The translations under genes and the position numbers were made by a program. 64,000 nt of DNA, taken from assembly GCF_029211185.1 (NCBI RefSeq), contig NZ_JARGDO010000009.1, positions 62,001 through 126,000 of the forward strand, in the 5' to 3' direction. Positions 33,264 through 42,230 of this stretch are shown here, piece after piece (position 1 is the stretch's first letter; every line of letters starts with the position of its first letter). Source of the DNA: Tessaracoccus caeni (GTDB taxonomy: Bacteria > Actinomycetota > Actinomycetes > Propionibacteriales > Propionibacteriaceae). Below the pieces are notes generated by a model. The model was not told where the DNA came from. It saw only the letters and a list, made by a program, of their open reading frames with translations, and ran no database searches.

Positions 33264-34270
33264 CACCGACGAGTTCTCCACAGGCCAAAGCGGCGGCCCC
33301 GTTGCACCGTTCCCGAACGCTGACCAGTCGCGAACACACGGCTCTGCTGCTGGAGGTCGCCCGGCGCTACTACCTGGAGGACCAGAGCCAGGCCGAGATC
33401 GCGGCGGAGGTGAACTTCTCCCGGGCGACGGTGTCCCGGCTGTTGTCCGAGGCGCGCCGGCGGGGCATCGTGAAGATGAGGGTCAGTCACCCGCTGGAAC
33501 GCGTGGTGGGTATCGAGCGTGCGCTGGCTCAGACCTTCGATCTCCGTCAGGTGAGGGTGGCCGATCCGAGCGATCCCTCGGCCGCGCCGGCGGAGATCGC
33601 CCAGTGCGCGGCCGACCTGCTGATCGAGTGCAGTTCGGAGAACGTCGTCCTGAGCATCTCCAACGGCGCGGCGGTGACGGCGACCGTCGACGCCATGCCT
33701 CAGCTGATCTGGCCCCGCTCCCGGGTGGTGCAGATGGTGGGCAGCGTCGGCAACTCCGATCTGATCATGGACTCGCCGGAGACCTGTCGTCGGATGGCCC
33801 GTCGGCTGGGCGGCTCCTTCCATCCGTTGCCGGCGCCGTTGGTGGTCGCCACCCCGACGGTCGCCCAGGCGCTGCGCAGCGACAACCAGATCGGCACCAC
33901 GCTGGAGCTGGGGGCTCGCGCCGACATCGCGCTGGTCGGCGTGGGCGCCATGACCGGTGGTCACTCCGGCACCATCCTGCAGCCCTATGAGGATGCCGAG
34001 GTGGCCCGGGAGATCGTCCGGATGGGTGGGGTCGCGCACCTGTGCGGCCATCACATCAGCGCCACCGGCGTTCATCTGGTCACCGACTTGTGTAACCGGA
34101 CCATCGCCGTCGACCTCGAGCGGCTGCGCGAGATCCCCCTGGTGATCGGCGTCGCATGGGGAGAGGCCAAGGTCGACGCCCTGCGCGCGGTGCTGCGCGG
34201 GCGCTATCTTTCGGGACTGGTCACCGACCGGGCCACCGCCATCCGGTTGCTCGAACCGGCGACGAGCTGA
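33257..34270 (+). CDS. SorC/DeoR-family sugar-binding transcriptional regulator
   Basis: Transcriptional regulator of 337 residues. The N-terminal helix-turn-helix is YYLEDQSQAEIAAEVNFSRA followed by TVSRLLSEARRRGIV (about 35-70). The rest is the SorC sugar-binding domain (ISxRT-like fold) with VVLSISNGAAVTATVDAMPQ and MTGGHSGTILQPYED. It should bind a phosphorylated sugar-acid intermediate and control both flanking operons. The start codon lies inside an operator copy and has no clear ribosome site, which suggests a leaderless message. Confidence 0.9.
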   Translation: MITPTSSPQAKAAAPLHRSRTLTSREHTALLLEVARRYYLEDQSQAEIAAEVNFSRATVSRLLSEARRRGIVKMRVSHPLERVVGIERALAQTFDLRQVRVADPSDPSAAPAEIAQCAADLLIECSSENVVLSISNGAAVTATVDAMPQLIWPRSRVVQMVGSVGNSDLIMDSPETCRRMARRLGGSFHPLPAPLVVATPTVAQALRSDNQIGTTLELGARADIALVGVGAMTGGHSGTILQPYEDAEVAREIVRMGGVAHLCGHHISATGVHLVTDLCNRTIAVDLERLREIPLVIGVAWGEAKVDALRAVLRGRYLSGLVTDRATAIRLLEPATS

Positions 34271-34374
34271 GCGGCGTCAACGGTCCCACAAGTTCAGTTC
34301 CTGCACAGATGTGCAGATGATTGCGTGATCCTCCCTTCTTTCGGCGTTACCGAACGCGTGATACGCCGCCTTAA

Positions 34375-34388
34375 TGAACATATGTTCG
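34375..34388. promoter_or_regulatory. SorC operator 3 (kinase-transporter operon)
   Basis: TGAACATATGTTCG, 115-128 bases before the PfkB kinase start; 13 of 14 bases match the consensus palindrome. It links the kinase and MFS genes to the same regulator. Confidence 0.78.
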
Positions 34389-34502
34389 TCACTCGCTAGG
34401 TGGTGGGAAGGAATCGTCCTAGCCTCGCAAACAGCCGATGGCCCCATCGGCGTCAGGTACATACCGAACGGCACAGCCGCCGCGAGAAGAGGATGATCAT
34501 CG

Positions 34503-35453
34503 ATGACCACCTATGACCTCACCACCTTCGGTGAAGCCCAAATCCGCCTCACCGTCGAGAAGGGAAACCGTCTGGCCACCTGCCAGCAGCTGCGACTCAC
34601 CCCGGCAGGATCCGAAGCCAACGTGGCCGGCCTGCTTTCCCAGCTCGGACGCAAGACGGCCTTTGCGTCGTCCGTCCCCCATGGCGGTCTCGCCACCCGG
34701 TTCATGAACGAATACCGCAGCGTGGGGGTAGACCTCTCCCACGTCGTGCGCACCGACGACGGCCGGATGGCGCTGTACTTCATGGAGCCCGGCGAATACC
34801 CGCTGCCCGCAAAGGTGACCTACGACCGGATGTACACCAAGTTCCGCGAGATCACCCCCGAGACCTTCGACTGGGACGCCCTGCTGGACACCCAGGTGCT
34901 GTTCGTCACTGGCATCACCGCCGCGCTCACCGAGAGCACCGCGGAGACGGTGACCTATGCCGTCGAGGAAGCCGCGCGACGTGGCGTCAAGGTGGCGCTC
35001 GACGTCAACTACCGCTCCCTGCTCTGGACGCCGGAGCGCGCCCGTTCGGTGCTCGAACCCCTGATCGACAAGGTGTCGATCCTGTTCTGCAGCCGGCTGG
35101 ACGGCATCAAGGTGCTCGGCGCGGAGGGCGACGGGCCCACCGTCAACGCCGAGCTGCACCGACGCTACGGCGTCGATCACGTGGTCTCCACCGACCAGAT
35201 CTCCGGCGTTTACTACAGCGGCCTCCAGGGCCAGCAGTCCTTCGCCGTCGAGCCCGTGCCGGTGGTCGACCGTCCGGGCGCGGGTGACTCCTTCGTCGCC
35301 GGAACCCTGCACGGCTACCTGAACGACGACGTGCTGGCCGGCATCGGCTATGGCCTGCGCACCTCGAAGCTCGCCCTGACCCACCACGGCGACCTCACCC
35401 ACGTCACGCCCGCCGAACTCGAGCTGCCCACCAGCACCGACATCGTCCGCTGA
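34503..35453 (+). CDS. PfkB-family sugar-acid kinase (KdgK-like)
   Basis: Ribokinase-family kinase of 316 residues. GSEANVAGLLSQLGRKTAFA is the first signature (GGxxxNxAxxLxxLG), and VVDRPGAGDSFVAGTLHGYL the second, with catalytic Asp in GAGDSF. ALDVNYRSLLWT is typical of 2-keto-3-deoxygluconate kinases. In this locus it probably phosphorylates the imported sugar acid before the decarboxylase step, replacing the PTS. Substrate is inferred; 2-keto-3-deoxygluconate is the alternative. Confidence 0.87.
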   Translation: MTTYDLTTFGEAQIRLTVEKGNRLATCQQLRLTPAGSEANVAGLLSQLGRKTAFASSVPHGGLATRFMNEYRSVGVDLSHVVRTDDGRMALYFMEPGEYPLPAKVTYDRMYTKFREITPETFDWDALLDTQVLFVTGITAALTESTAETVTYAVEEAARRGVKVALDVNYRSLLWTPERARSVLEPLIDKVSILFCSRLDGIKVLGAEGDGPTVNAELHRRYGVDHVVSTDQISGVYYSGLQGQQSFAVEPVPVVDRPGAGDSFVAGTLHGYLNDDVLAGIGYGLRTSKLALTHHGDLTHVTPAELELPTSTDIVR

Positions 35454-35477
35454 CTCTTCATCCCGGAAAGGAAGACC

Positions 35478-36842
35478 ATGACCACACATGACGCGTCGAC
35501 CATGACGGCGATGCAGCAGATCGACTCCCGTCCCCTCACCAGGAATCAGAAGAGCCTGATCTCCTTGGCCGTAGTGGGCAACATCTCCGAGTTCTTCGAC
35601 ATGTTCCTGATCGGCTTCGCCGTGAACATCCTGCTCAGGGATCCCAACTGGACGCTGCAGGGCCACGAAGCCGGCATCATCCTCGCCATGTCAGGCCTGG
35701 GCACGATGATCGGCGCCATCGGCTGGGGCCGGTTGGGCGACGCGATCGGCCGCAAGCGCTCCTTCTTCTGGTGCGTGCTGCTGTTCGTCGTGTTCACCGT
35801 CGCCTGCGTGTTCACCCCGGACAACTGGTGGATGCTGCTGGGCGTGCTTCGGATCCTCGTCGGCATCGGCGTGGGCGGCTTGAACATCGTCTCGATTCCC
35901 TACGTCCAGGAGTTCGTGCCCGCGAAGCAGCGCGGCCTGCTCTCCGGTCTGACCGCGGTGTTCATTCCGCTCGGCCTGTTCCTCGGGTCGGTCGCCTCCG
36001 GCTTCACCGGCGACAACTGGCGCCTGCTGATCGGCCTCGGCGGCATTCCGGTGTTCCTGCTGCTGTGGCTGCGCACCGTTCCGGAGTCTCCTCGCTTCCT
36101 GCAGACCAAGGGCCGCACGGCCGAGGCGCGCGAGGCGATCGCCTGGGCTCTGCAGATCCCGGCCGACCAGGTGGGCGCGCTTCCGGAGACCGGCGCCAAG
36201 CAGCAGTCCGCGTCCTACGCGCTGATCTTCTCGAAGTACCGCAAGAGCCTGATCATCGTCGCCCTCGGCTCGTTCAGCTTCATCTTCGGTGCCTCCGTGA
36301 TCCAGTCGTGGGGCCAGTCGATCCTCGGCAACGCCTACAAGTTCGACGTGCAGACGGTGGCCAACCTGTTCATGCTGGTCTCCCTCGGCGACCTGCTCGG
36401 ACGGCTCTCCTCGGCATGGCTGGCCGACCGGATCGGCCGCAAGCGCGTCATGCTGGTCTACGGCCTCCTCGGTGCAGTGGGCCTGCTGATCTCGGCGGCC
36501 TCCACCATGCTGGCCGGATCGGGCGGCAACGCCGGCTGGATCTTCTTCGTCGGCATCCTGATCGCGATGACCTTCGGCGACGGCGCCTTCGGGGTGCTGA
36601 ACCCGTTCGGCGCCGAGCAGTTCCCGAACGAGGCCCGCGCCACGGGTCTGGGGCTGGGCTACGGCATCGGTTCCAGCGCCAAGGTGTTTGGCCCGATGCT
36701 GCTGGGCATGATGTTCGGTGCGGAGGTCACCGCGGACATCATCCCGGCTGCCTTCCTGTTCTTCGCGATCCTGCTGGTGCTCGGCGGCATCATCTACCAG
36801 TTCGCGACCGAGACCAAGGGCAAGTCGCTGGACAGCATCTAG
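35478..36842 (+). CDS. MFS transporter, sugar/acid porter type
   Basis: Twelve-helix major facilitator protein of 454 residues with GAIGWGRLGDAIGRKRSF between helices 2 and 3, RFLQTKGRTAEAREAIAWAL in the central loop, and SAWLADRIGRKRVMLVYG in the second half, the duplicated D-R-x-G-R-R/K motif of sugar porters. It begins 24 bases after the kinase gene with an AAGGAA site. With the kinase it forms the uptake arm of the SorC-controlled locus and would import the unphosphorylated sugar acid or lactone. Confidence 0.9.
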   Translation: MTTHDASTMTAMQQIDSRPLTRNQKSLISLAVVGNISEFFDMFLIGFAVNILLRDPNWTLQGHEAGIILAMSGLGTMIGAIGWGRLGDAIGRKRSFFWCVLLFVVFTVACVFTPDNWWMLLGVLRILVGIGVGGLNIVSIPYVQEFVPAKQRGLLSGLTAVFIPLGLFLGSVASGFTGDNWRLLIGLGGIPVFLLLWLRTVPESPRFLQTKGRTAEAREAIAWALQIPADQVGALPETGAKQQSASYALIFSKYRKSLIIVALGSFSFIFGASVIQSWGQSILGNAYKFDVQTVANLFMLVSLGDLLGRLSSAWLADRIGRKRVMLVYGLLGAVGLLISAASTMLAGSGGNAGWIFFVGILIAMTFGDGAFGVLNPFGAEQFPNEARATGLGLGYGIGSSAKVFGPMLLGMMFGAEVTADIIPAAFLFFAILLVLGGIIYQFATETKGKSLDSI

Positions 36843-36867
36843 CCATCTCGCCACTTCCACGCCCTCA

Positions 36868-36905
36868 TGACGATGGGGCCCGGGACATCCGGGCACCATC
36901 GTCGT
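36868..36905 (+). terminator. Hairpin after the MFS gene
   Basis: ACGATGGGGCCCGG pairs with CCGGGCACCATCGT with one bulge; the tail is only weakly T-rich. Probable terminator of the kinase-transporter operon. Confidence 0.6.
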
Positions 36906-37229
36906 GTCATGCCACGTCTGTGGACGGGGCGACGGCAAGCACGTAAAATTCCCTAGTCCGGTGGGGATTGCTGCCTCACCGGTTCCGGACCACCCCGCGG
37001 AGACATCGCTTAGATCAGAGGGGTCTCGCGGGTGGAAAGGCGACCGGGAGTTCTGGCCCTCCGGGAGGATCGGGATTGGTTGCCGAGGTCGGAGGTGGAC
37101 GCCTCCGGACTCAACCAGCCGGGTCGGGTCGGTCGGCGTGGACGCGCCGATCAGCCCGGCCCGGTCTGGCTGCACTGGTGGCGTCGTCGCTTGACCAAGT
37201 CCCCTTCGCCCGCGTAGCGTGGCACGGCT
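36906..37229. other. 324-bp stretch without a supported gene
   Basis: Small overlapping frames exist but none has a ribosome site or a recognisable protein. It probably carries the promoter of the ABC exporter; I see no clear operator, RNA gene or repeat. Confidence 0.4.
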
Positions 37230-39074
37230 ATGCGTGATTTCCCTCCTGAGGTCGCGGCCTCCGATATTCCCCCTACTCACAGCCCTGGCGCCTTCCTGCG
37301 CGGGATGGCTCGTGAGCAGTTCGGCCTGGTCGCATCCATGACCTTGCTGGTGGTGGCCTGGCAGTTGCCGAGCGTGCTTTCGCCGTGGCTGGTGGGCAAG
37401 GCGATCGACGCCGGCATGCTGGGACGCGACCCATGGGCGACGGTCGGCTGGACCGGCTTGCTGCTGGTCGCCGTCCTGTTCGGCGCGGCGGGCGGCATCC
37501 TCCAGCACACGCTCGTCGTGCGCAGCTGGCTGATCGCGCTCTACGGCACCCAGAAGCGCGTCGGGCACACCACGGGTCGCCTGGGTCATCTGCTCGGCCG
37601 GCGCGTGCCGACGGGCGAGGTGCTGAGCGTCAGCTCCTCCGACTCCGACACCTTCGGCGCCACCCTCGAGGTGATCGCCCGGCTGGTCGGATCGCTGCTC
37701 GCCTTTGGGCTGGTGTGCGTGCTGATGTTCACCACCTCGCCGCTGCTGGCGACCGTGGTGCTGGTGCTGTCGCCGTTCTTGCTGGCCGCGTCGACGCCGG
37801 TGCTGCGTCCGCTCAGCGCCGCGCAGCTCGCGGAGCGCACCCAGAACTCCGAACTGACCTCACTGGCCACCGACATCGTCGCGGGCCTGCGCATCCTGCG
37901 CGGGATCGGGGGCGAGGAGACCTTCGGTGCGAATTACGCGCGGCAGTCGCAGCGGGTGAGGCGGCTCGGCGTGCGCGTTGGAAGTTGGCAGGGCGTGGTG
38001 GAGGCCATCTCGGTGCTGGTCTCCGGTGGGCTGCTGGTGCTGGTGGTCTACCTCGGCACGCACGAATTGGCCGCCGACCGGCTCACCGTCGGCCAGCTGA
38101 TCAGCTTCGTCGGCTACGCCATTTACTTGCTGTGGCCGCTGCAGACCTTCTTCGACTTCGCCCAGAAGTGGATCGCCGGCCTGGTGTCCGCGGGCAAGTC
38201 GGGGGCGCTGTTCGCGTCGCCGGTGCCGTGGCGCGCCGCCTCTCGTGAGGTGGCGCCGTCGCCGCGTCTGGTCGACGAGGCCTCGGGCCTTGCGGTCGAG
38301 CCGGGGCGCTTCCTCGCCCTGGTGAGCGCCGACCCCGATGCTTCGGCGGCCCTGATCGACCGGCTTGGCCGCTACCTTCCCACCGAGACCTTGGAAGCGG
38401 CGGAGGAGGACGAGGAGGGGCGCCTCAGCTGGCGTGAACGCCGGCGCGTGCTGCGCGAGAAGCGCGCCGAGCGCGACGCGATTGCGCAGGCCGACGCCGA
38501 GGTGGCCTCCCGCGCCTGGGGCGTCACCGCCGACGGCGTGGATCTGGCCGAGGTCGACCTGCGCTCCCTACGCGATCGGGTGCTCGTCGCCGACGCCTCC
38601 GCGATGCTGTTCGCCGGCACCCTGCAGGAGGCCGTCGACCCGTGGGGGACGCACACCCGGCAGCAGGCCGAGGCGGCGCTCATCACCGCCTGCGCGGAGG
38701 ACGTCTTCGACGCGCTGCCAGGCGGGTGGCAAGGCGTCATCGACGAGAAGGGCCGCGGGCTCTCCGGCGGTCAGCGGCAGCGCGTCGTGCTGGCGCGCGC
38801 GCTCGTGGCCGATCCCGATGTGCTCTGCCTGGTGGAGCCCACCTCCGCCGTCGACGCGCACACCGAGGCCCGCATCGCACCGCGGCTCGTCGAGCACCGG
38901 GCGGGGCGGACCACCGTGGTGGCGACGGCGTCGCCGCTGATCCTGCATTCGGCGGACGAGGTGGCCTTCCTCTCCGACGGCCGGATCGTGGCGCATGGCA
39001 CCCATGCAGAGCTGCTGTCGCGGGCGGACTACCGACGGGTGGTCGCTCGCGGAATGGACGAGAGCGATGACTGA
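37230..39074 (+). CDS. ABC exporter subunit with a degenerate nucleotide-binding domain
   Basis: Half-size ABC exporter, 614 residues: six helices in the first 310 residues, then an ATPase domain that lost key motifs. Where Walker A is expected the sequence is LALVSADPDASAALIDRLGR, with no GxxGxGKS. A charged insertion (EAAEEDEEGRLSWRERRRVL) occupies the middle. The signature LSGGQRQRVVLARALVADPD is intact, and Walker B is LCLVEPTSAVDA. Its signature would serve the intact Walker A of the partner, leaving one working site in the heterodimer. It overlaps the partner gene by eight bases. Substrate unknown. Confidence 0.9.
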   Translation: MRDFPPEVAASDIPPTHSPGAFLRGMAREQFGLVASMTLLVVAWQLPSVLSPWLVGKAIDAGMLGRDPWATVGWTGLLLVAVLFGAAGGILQHTLVVRSWLIALYGTQKRVGHTTGRLGHLLGRRVPTGEVLSVSSSDSDTFGATLEVIARLVGSLLAFGLVCVLMFTTSPLLATVVLVLSPFLLAASTPVLRPLSAAQLAERTQNSELTSLATDIVAGLRILRGIGGEETFGANYARQSQRVRRLGVRVGSWQGVVEAISVLVSGGLLVLVVYLGTHELAADRLTVGQLISFVGYAIYLLWPLQTFFDFAQKWIAGLVSAGKSGALFASPVPWRAASREVAPSPRLVDEASGLAVEPGRFLALVSADPDASAALIDRLGRYLPTETLEAAEEDEEGRLSWRERRRVLREKRAERDAIAQADAEVASRAWGVTADGVDLAEVDLRSLRDRVLVADASAMLFAGTLQEAVDPWGTHTRQQAEAALITACAEDVFDALPGGWQGVIDEKGRGLSGGQRQRVVLARALVADPDVLCLVEPTSAVDAHTEARIAPRLVEHRAGRTTVVATASPLILHSADEVAFLSDGRIVAHGTHAELLSRADYRRVVARGMDESDD

Positions 39075-40998
39075 TCTGAGAATCGAAGCCCTTCCGGGCT
39101 CCGCCGAGACCTGGCGCGACGAGCCGCCCGCGGTCCGCGTGCCGGACGCGTTGCGCGTCGATCGCACGCTGTCGACGTCGGAGCGCCTGGCTGCCTGGAA
39201 ACGGCGTCATGCCTTGCGCGGCGAGCACGCCCAGGCGGTGTTTCATGCGTCGCGGCATCCCGAGCGCGGGCTCCCGGTGGCGCGCGCCCGCAAGGCTTTC
39301 GCCTTCGTCGGCAGTCTGCTGTCGACGCGCAAGGCCTCCGCGACGCTGATGATCCTGTTCAACGTGCTGGCCGCTGCGGCCGCGCTGGTGATTCCACGTC
39401 TGCTCGGCGACCTCGTCGACGACGCGGCCTCCGGAGCCTCCCTCGGCACCACCGACTCCGTGCTGCTCGGGGTGCTGGCCTTCGTGCTCGCTCAGGCCGG
39501 GTTCACCTTCGTCGCCAAACGCGCCTCCGCGGTGCTGGGTTACGACCTGCTCGCGGCTGCCCGCGAATCGGTGGTGAACACCGTGCTGAAGCTGCCGTTG
39601 GGACGAGTGGAAGCGGCCTCCAGCGGCGACCTGGTCACCCGGATCACCTCCGACGTCGGCAAGATGAGCAACTCGGTGCGGTGGGCGCTGCCCCACATGG
39701 TGACCTCGGCCACCATGGTGGTGCTCACCGTCGTCGCGCTGCTGTTCAACTCGCCGCTGCTGACGCTGCCGGTGGTCGCGACGCTCGTGATCCTGTTCTT
39801 CGCTGTGCGCGCCTACCTGAAGCGCGCCGCCGCCGGCTACATCACCGAGTCGGCCACCTACAGCCGGATCAACTCGACGGTCACCGAGACCGTCGAGGGG
39901 GCGCGCACCATCGAGGCGCTGGGCTTGCAGGAGCTGCGCCAGAGCCGCCTCGACGACGACATCGCCGAGTCGGCGCAGGCCGAGCGCTACACGATGAGCC
40001 TGCGCAACCTGCTGTTCATCTGGCTCGACTTCGCCTTCCAGCTGCCGATCGTGCTGGTGATCCTGCTCGGCACCTGGGGCTTCGATCAGGGGTGGGTGAC
40101 CGTCGGCCAGGTGACCACTGCCGCGATCTACCTGCAACAGCTCGTCAGCCCGCTCGACCGGCTGATCCAGGTGCTGGACACACTGCAGGTCGGTATCGCC
40201 GCGACGACCCGTCTGCTGGGAGTGGCTGAGGTTCCCGAGGATCGCACCCCGGGCGGCGTGCTGCCGGCTGCCTCCAACGTCGAAGGGCGCGACCTGCGCT
40301 TCGCCTACCGCAAGGACCACGACGTGCTGCACGGCGTCGACCTGGTGCTGGAACCGGGGGAGAGGCTGGCGATCGTCGGCCCGTCGGGCTCCGGCAAGTC
40401 GACGCTCGGCCGCCTGGTGGCCGGCATCAACCGGCCGCGCACCGGTCAGGTCGAGGTGGGCGGGGTCGACGTGATGGACCTGCCGCTTGATGTGCTGCGC
40501 ACCGAGGTGTGCCTGGTCACCCAGGAGCATCACGTGTTCGTGGGCACCGTGCGCGACAACGTCGTGCTGGCCCGTGAGGGCACCGCCACCGACGAGACGG
40601 TGTGGCGCGCGCTGGAAGCCGTCGACGCCAGGGAATGGGTGGAGCGTCTGCCGGGCCGGCTCGACACGCTGCTGGGTCATGGCCGCGCGTCGCTGACCCC
40701 GGCGCAGGCGCAGCAGATCGCGCTGGCCCGCCTGATGGTGGCCGATCCGCACACCCTGGTGCTCGACGAGGCCACCTCCTTGATCGACCCGCGCACCGCC
40801 CGCCACCTGGAGGGATCGATGGGGGCGCTGCTGGCCGACCGCACGGTGGTCGCGATCGCGCACCGTCTGCACACCGCCCACGACGCCGACCGGATCGCCG
40901 TCGTCATCAATGGCCGGATCGCAGAGCTGGGCAGCCACGACGACCTACTGGCAGCCGACGGCGAGTACGCCCACCTCTGGCGCACCTGGAGCAGCTGA
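39067..40998 (+). CDS. ABC exporter subunit with an intact Walker A but degenerate signature
   Basis: Partner half-exporter, 643 residues. The ATG at 39067 overlaps the first subunit. A 75-residue cytosolic extension precedes the six helices. The ATPase has GPSGSGKSTLGRLVAG (Walker A), Q-loop in VCLVTQEHHVFVGTVRDN, Walker B TLVLDEATSLID and switch His in VVAIAHRLHTAH, but the signature is LTPAQAQQIALARLMV instead of LSGGQ. Its intact Walker A pairs with the partner's intact LSGGQ, an extreme asymmetric heterodimer as in several multidrug or peptide exporters. Confidence 0.92.
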   Translation: MTDLRIEALPGSAETWRDEPPAVRVPDALRVDRTLSTSERLAAWKRRHALRGEHAQAVFHASRHPERGLPVARARKAFAFVGSLLSTRKASATLMILFNVLAAAAALVIPRLLGDLVDDAASGASLGTTDSVLLGVLAFVLAQAGFTFVAKRASAVLGYDLLAAARESVVNTVLKLPLGRVEAASSGDLVTRITSDVGKMSNSVRWALPHMVTSATMVVLTVVALLFNSPLLTLPVVATLVILFFAVRAYLKRAAAGYITESATYSRINSTVTETVEGARTIEALGLQELRQSRLDDDIAESAQAERYTMSLRNLLFIWLDFAFQLPIVLVILLGTWGFDQGWVTVGQVTTAAIYLQQLVSPLDRLIQVLDTLQVGIAATTRLLGVAEVPEDRTPGGVLPAASNVEGRDLRFAYRKDHDVLHGVDLVLEPGERLAIVGPSGSGKSTLGRLVAGINRPRTGQVEVGGVDVMDLPLDVLRTEVCLVTQEHHVFVGTVRDNVVLAREGTATDETVWRALEAVDAREWVERLPGRLDTLLGHGRASLTPAQAQQIALARLMVADPHTLVLDEATSLIDPRTARHLEGSMGALLADRTVVAIAHRLHTAHDADRIAVVINGRIAELGSHDDLLAADGEYAHLWRTWSS

Positions 40999-41008
40999 CC
41001 CTCGCCTA

Positions 41009-41056
41009 CGCTCCTTGAGGTGCGAGGCCGCTCGCGGCCGAGCCTCGAAGGGAGCG
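41009..41056. repeat. Dispersed hairpin repeat CGCTCCTTGAGGTGCGAG
   Basis: Imperfect 22-bp stem, CGCTCCTTGAGGTGCGAG...GCCTCGAAGGGAGCG, in the 87-bp gap between the exporter and the S41 peptidase gene. The same sequence family forms the array at 59964-60197 and resembles the terminator at 16808. It may act as a terminator or REP-like element. Confidence 0.8.
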
Positions 41057-41085
41057 GTACCAGTGAGCGCGAATACCCTGGAGAC

Positions 41086-42150
41086 ATGGCTCGATCAGCT
41101 TCGAAGAGGAATCCCGTCGGACGTGGTACCGAGGCAAGGCGGCCTCGCCGGCGCTGGTTGCGGCGTTTGCTGATCGGCATGGCCGTCCTCTTGGCGGTCG
41201 TCCTCGGTGCCGGAGCCTGGGCTGTTCATGCCTGGGGGCCGATGTTCGGGATCTACCTGATCGCGCCGTCTCCGAAGCGGTACGCGAAGATCGCGCTCGG
41301 CTTCCTGGACCAGGGCTACTACGCGGAGGGCGCCGAGTGGGAGACTGCTCGGACACGCGTCGAGGAAGCGGCCGCTGGTGCGGAAAGCTACGCCGATCTT
41401 CATGCGGTGCTGGCCGACGCGACGAAGGTCGCCGGCGGTAAGCACTCGTTCTTCCTCACGCCCGAGGAGAGCGCGCAGAACTCCGAGGTGGCGCAGGCCG
41501 AGTACCTGGCGCCGGAGGTGAGCACCGCGGGCGGCGTGACGACGATCGTCGTGCCTGAGGTCGGCTCGGACGATCAGGCGCAGCTCCAGGACTATGCCAC
41601 CGTTGCGGCCAAGGCCATCGCCGACGCCGCGCCGCAGACGTGCGGTTGGATCGTCGACCTGCGGGGCAACAGGGGTGGCAACATGTATCCGATGTTCTCG
41701 GGGCTCACCCAGCTCCTGCCGGACGGGCCCGCGATGACGTTCCGCACGCGCGACGGCGTCGAGACCGAGGTGACCATGAATCCCGACGGCGTGGCGGTGG
41801 GAGGCGGGGCGACGGTGCATGCCGTCCCGGAACAGTCGAAGGTGCAGGGCCAGCCGATCGCGGTGCTGCTGGATCAGGACACCGCCTCCAGCGGTGAGGC
41901 GGTCGCCACCGCCTTCCACGGCCTCGACCGCGTTCGCAGCTTCGGTGTGCCGACGGCTGGCTACACGTCGGCCAACTCGGTCCTTCCGCTCTACGACAAG
42001 GCCTTGCTGGTGCTCACGGGTGCCGTCTACGTCGATCGTGACGGCGTGAACCTGAACGAGGAACCGATCGTGCCCGACGTGGAAGCGAGCCCGACGACGG
42101 TGCTCGACGAAGCGACGGGCTGGTTGGCCGAGCAGGGCTGCTCCGGGTAA
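41086..42150 (+). CDS. S41-family peptidase, membrane-anchored
   Basis: Tail-specific/C-terminal processing peptidase family, about 354 residues. The ATG at 41086 has GGAGAC upstream; a basic stretch and one N-terminal membrane helix (residues about 23-48) anchor it with the enzyme outside. QTCGWIVDLRGNRGGNMYPM is the S41 core, and DQDTASSGEAVATAFHG carries the catalytic Ser; the Lys of the dyad is in the following strand region. KHSFFLTPEE belongs to the N-terminal domain. There is no PDZ domain. Isolated gene. Confidence 0.87.
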   Translation: MARSASKRNPVGRGTEARRPRRRWLRRLLIGMAVLLAVVLGAGAWAVHAWGPMFGIYLIAPSPKRYAKIALGFLDQGYYAEGAEWETARTRVEEAAAGAESYADLHAVLADATKVAGGKHSFFLTPEESAQNSEVAQAEYLAPEVSTAGGVTTIVVPEVGSDDQAQLQDYATVAAKAIADAAPQTCGWIVDLRGNRGGNMYPMFSGLTQLLPDGPAMTFRTRDGVETEVTMNPDGVAVGGGATVHAVPEQSKVQGQPIAVLLDQDTASSGEAVATAFHGLDRVRSFGVPTAGYTSANSVLPLYDKALLVLTGAVYVDRDGVNLNEEPIVPDVEASPTTVLDEATGWLAEQGCSG

Positions 42151-42230
42151 ACGATCATCCGCTCTGGTCGTCTTGGGCCCCCGCAAAGCGCGACGCGGAC
42201 CGTCGCGCCAAGATGGGGCCAGGAGGATCG

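Noticed and set aside
36904-37237. Overlapping frames before the ABC exporter
   Set aside because: Three overlapping frames in different phases, all Arg/Gly/Pro-rich; none has a ribosome site.
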